64,000 bases of DNA from Treponema pedis (GTDB taxonomy: Bacteria > Spirochaetota > Spirochaetia > Treponematales > Treponemataceae). The stretch covers positions 2,783,367-2,847,366 of the forward strand of contig NZ_CP045670.1 of assembly GCF_017161325.1 (NCBI RefSeq), written 5' to 3'. The notes beneath the pieces are model-generated. The model was not told where the DNA came from. It saw only the letters and a program-made list of their open reading frames with translations, and did not search any database. This document shows positions 63,090 through 64,000 of the stretch, one piece after another. The number at the start of each line of letters is the position of its first letter. Position 1 is the first letter of the stretch. Made by a program: the position numbers and the translations under genes.

Positions 63090-64000
63090 TTATTTTTTAG
63101 ATTTTTTTCCGCGTGTGCTTTTTAACCCGGCAGCTCTTTTAGACGATTTTTGCACGCTCCATTGTTCAAGCGATTTTTCATAGTCTTTATTTAAATCTCT
63201 AATAAAAACATATCCTGAGTTTTCCACTTTTACCGCGTTTTCTGCCGAACCGTCCGGCTTCCACACACCAGCTTTTTCGGCATCTTTTGCAGCTTCTTCC
63301 GTTTGAGCTTTTTTCCATTCGGTTTCTTTATGATTTATACATAAAAATGCATCTTGAATTTTTCCTGTTTTAGATGTTTTCAACAAAAATACATTCGTTT
63401 TTTGCACGGTAAATCTTTTTATCCTGCACCAAAAATCTCTTATACCGCTAAAAGCCTCATCTGCCTTACATTCACCGTCGGAAGTTATTTCATCAACGGC
63501 CGCTTCTGGAATCGAGGGTAAGTGTCTGTGCAAAACTATAACCTCTCCCTTAGACACCTCCGCTGCGGGAAACGCATAGTTTTTATCTTTTTCGGCGGCA
63601 CTGTAAAGGTATATACCGAATAAATTCCCGCCTTCCGTTACGGTAAATTTAATATAAGAATTTTTTGCCTTTGTGCCCGGTCTTATTTCCGAAAACTTAA
63701 GTTGCGCAGGTTTTGCATTGGCGCCTTCAAACGGTAAAGAAAAATCCAAAATACTGTTTTCTCCGCAAGCTGCCGAACCGATAACGGTAAACTTTTCCCC
63801 TATTTCAAATTCCGAAAGAGGAGAAACTTGAAAAACGGAAACGTCTTCGGGAGCTTCCATTTTTTCAAAACTGCAAGCTACTTCTTCGGAAGTGTTTTCC
63901 TTAACGGCTCTTACCGTTAATGATGTAACCTTTCCGCCAAAGGTAAGTAAAATTTCGTTATTTCCGGATTGTATAAAATCTTTAAGTACCGCTGTTTTCC
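63090..64000 (-). CDS. Partial protein of unknown function, 5' end beyond the window
   Basis: An open frame of about 303 codons runs to the window edge with no stop upstream, so the start is outside; an internal ATG at 63860 is not the real start. The visible part is beta-rich, with mostly hydrophilic sequence, and ends in a strongly basic tail (KSSKRAAGLKSTRGKKSKK). No domain recognised. A periplasmic or surface protein is possible but the signal region is not visible. Confidence 0.6.
   Translation of the reverse strand, partial: KTAVLKDFIQSGNNEILLTFGGKVTSLTVRAVKENTSEEVACSFEKMEAPEDVSVFQVSPLSEFEIGEKFTVIGSAACGENSILDFSLPFEGANAKPAQLKFSEIRPGTKAKNSYIKFTVTEGGNLFGIYLYSAAEKDKNYAFPAAEVSKGEVIVLHRHLPSIPEAAVDEITSDGECKADEAFSGIRDFWCRIKRFTVQKTNVFLLKTSKTGKIQDAFLCINHKETEWKKAQTEEAAKDAEKAGVWKPDGSAENAVKVENSGYVFIRDLNKDYEKSLEQWSVQKSSKRAAGLKSTRGKKSKK

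Overview
The window looks like chromosomal DNA of an AT-rich spirochaete of the genus Treponema, most likely an oral or digital-dermatitis relative of T. denticola. The evidence is a Msp/Tpr-type major outer sheath protein (50766-52466), a troABCD-troR metal-uptake locus, a p83/100-family antigen (26764-28464), relaxed spirochaetal lipoboxes, and a poly-G promoter spacer of the kind known from T. pallidum. The species cannot be fixed from sequence alone. No rRNA, tRNA, CRISPR array or complete insertion sequence was seen.

Layout. 1-9775: an edge-truncated lipoprotein, an AAA-ATPase/PD-(D/E)XK protein, a Lon-like protease divergent from a membrane protein, a membrane GGDEF protein followed by cbiE-cbiT, and a TPR lipoprotein. 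9924-20995: housekeeping genes on the minus strand (frameshifted PPi-phosphofructokinase, recR-ybaB, a PurS-PurL fusion, tpiA, galE, metK), interrupted by a plus-strand lipoprotein behind a near-perfect promoter whose 17-bp spacer contains 14 consecutive G. 21208-33417: a second AAA/PD-(D/E)XK paralogue, a tight gpmA-def-fmt-MATE operon, the p83/100 antigen, a PASTA protein, lipoproteins, dnaB and a TPR protein. 33418-33944: a 165-bp tandem duplication made of consecutive hairpins.

33945-45873 is a long minus-strand block. It starts with a TetR regulator whose palindromic operator lies inside its own promoter. An HAE3/MmpL-type RND transporter, a LolA-like protein and an outer-membrane beta-barrel follow, and together they suggest a trans-envelope lipid route. 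A Bat/DUF58 set comes next (DUF58, membrane protein, BatA, BatB, BatC-like, BatD-like) with no moxR, ending in an Smr protein. 45966-50579 is the tro locus; troD appears broken by two homopolymer frameshifts. 50766-52466 is the msp gene.

52467-57440 is accessory DNA: tandem and dispersed repeats, a hairpin-rich stretch richer in GC, an Rpn-family nuclease gene, a decayed vapBC-type toxin-antitoxin locus that keeps its promoter and operator, a PsiE-like membrane protein, a sirtuin, and a higBA-like pair with an unusually long gap. 57461-64000 returns to core functions: cbiB, ATP-type phosphofructokinase, a coiled-coil protein overlapping a ParE-type topoisomerase subunit, and an edge-truncated protein.

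Three apparent frameshifts (one in pfp, two in troD) all involve short homopolymers. They may be sequencing errors and should be resolved before any loss-of-function conclusion.
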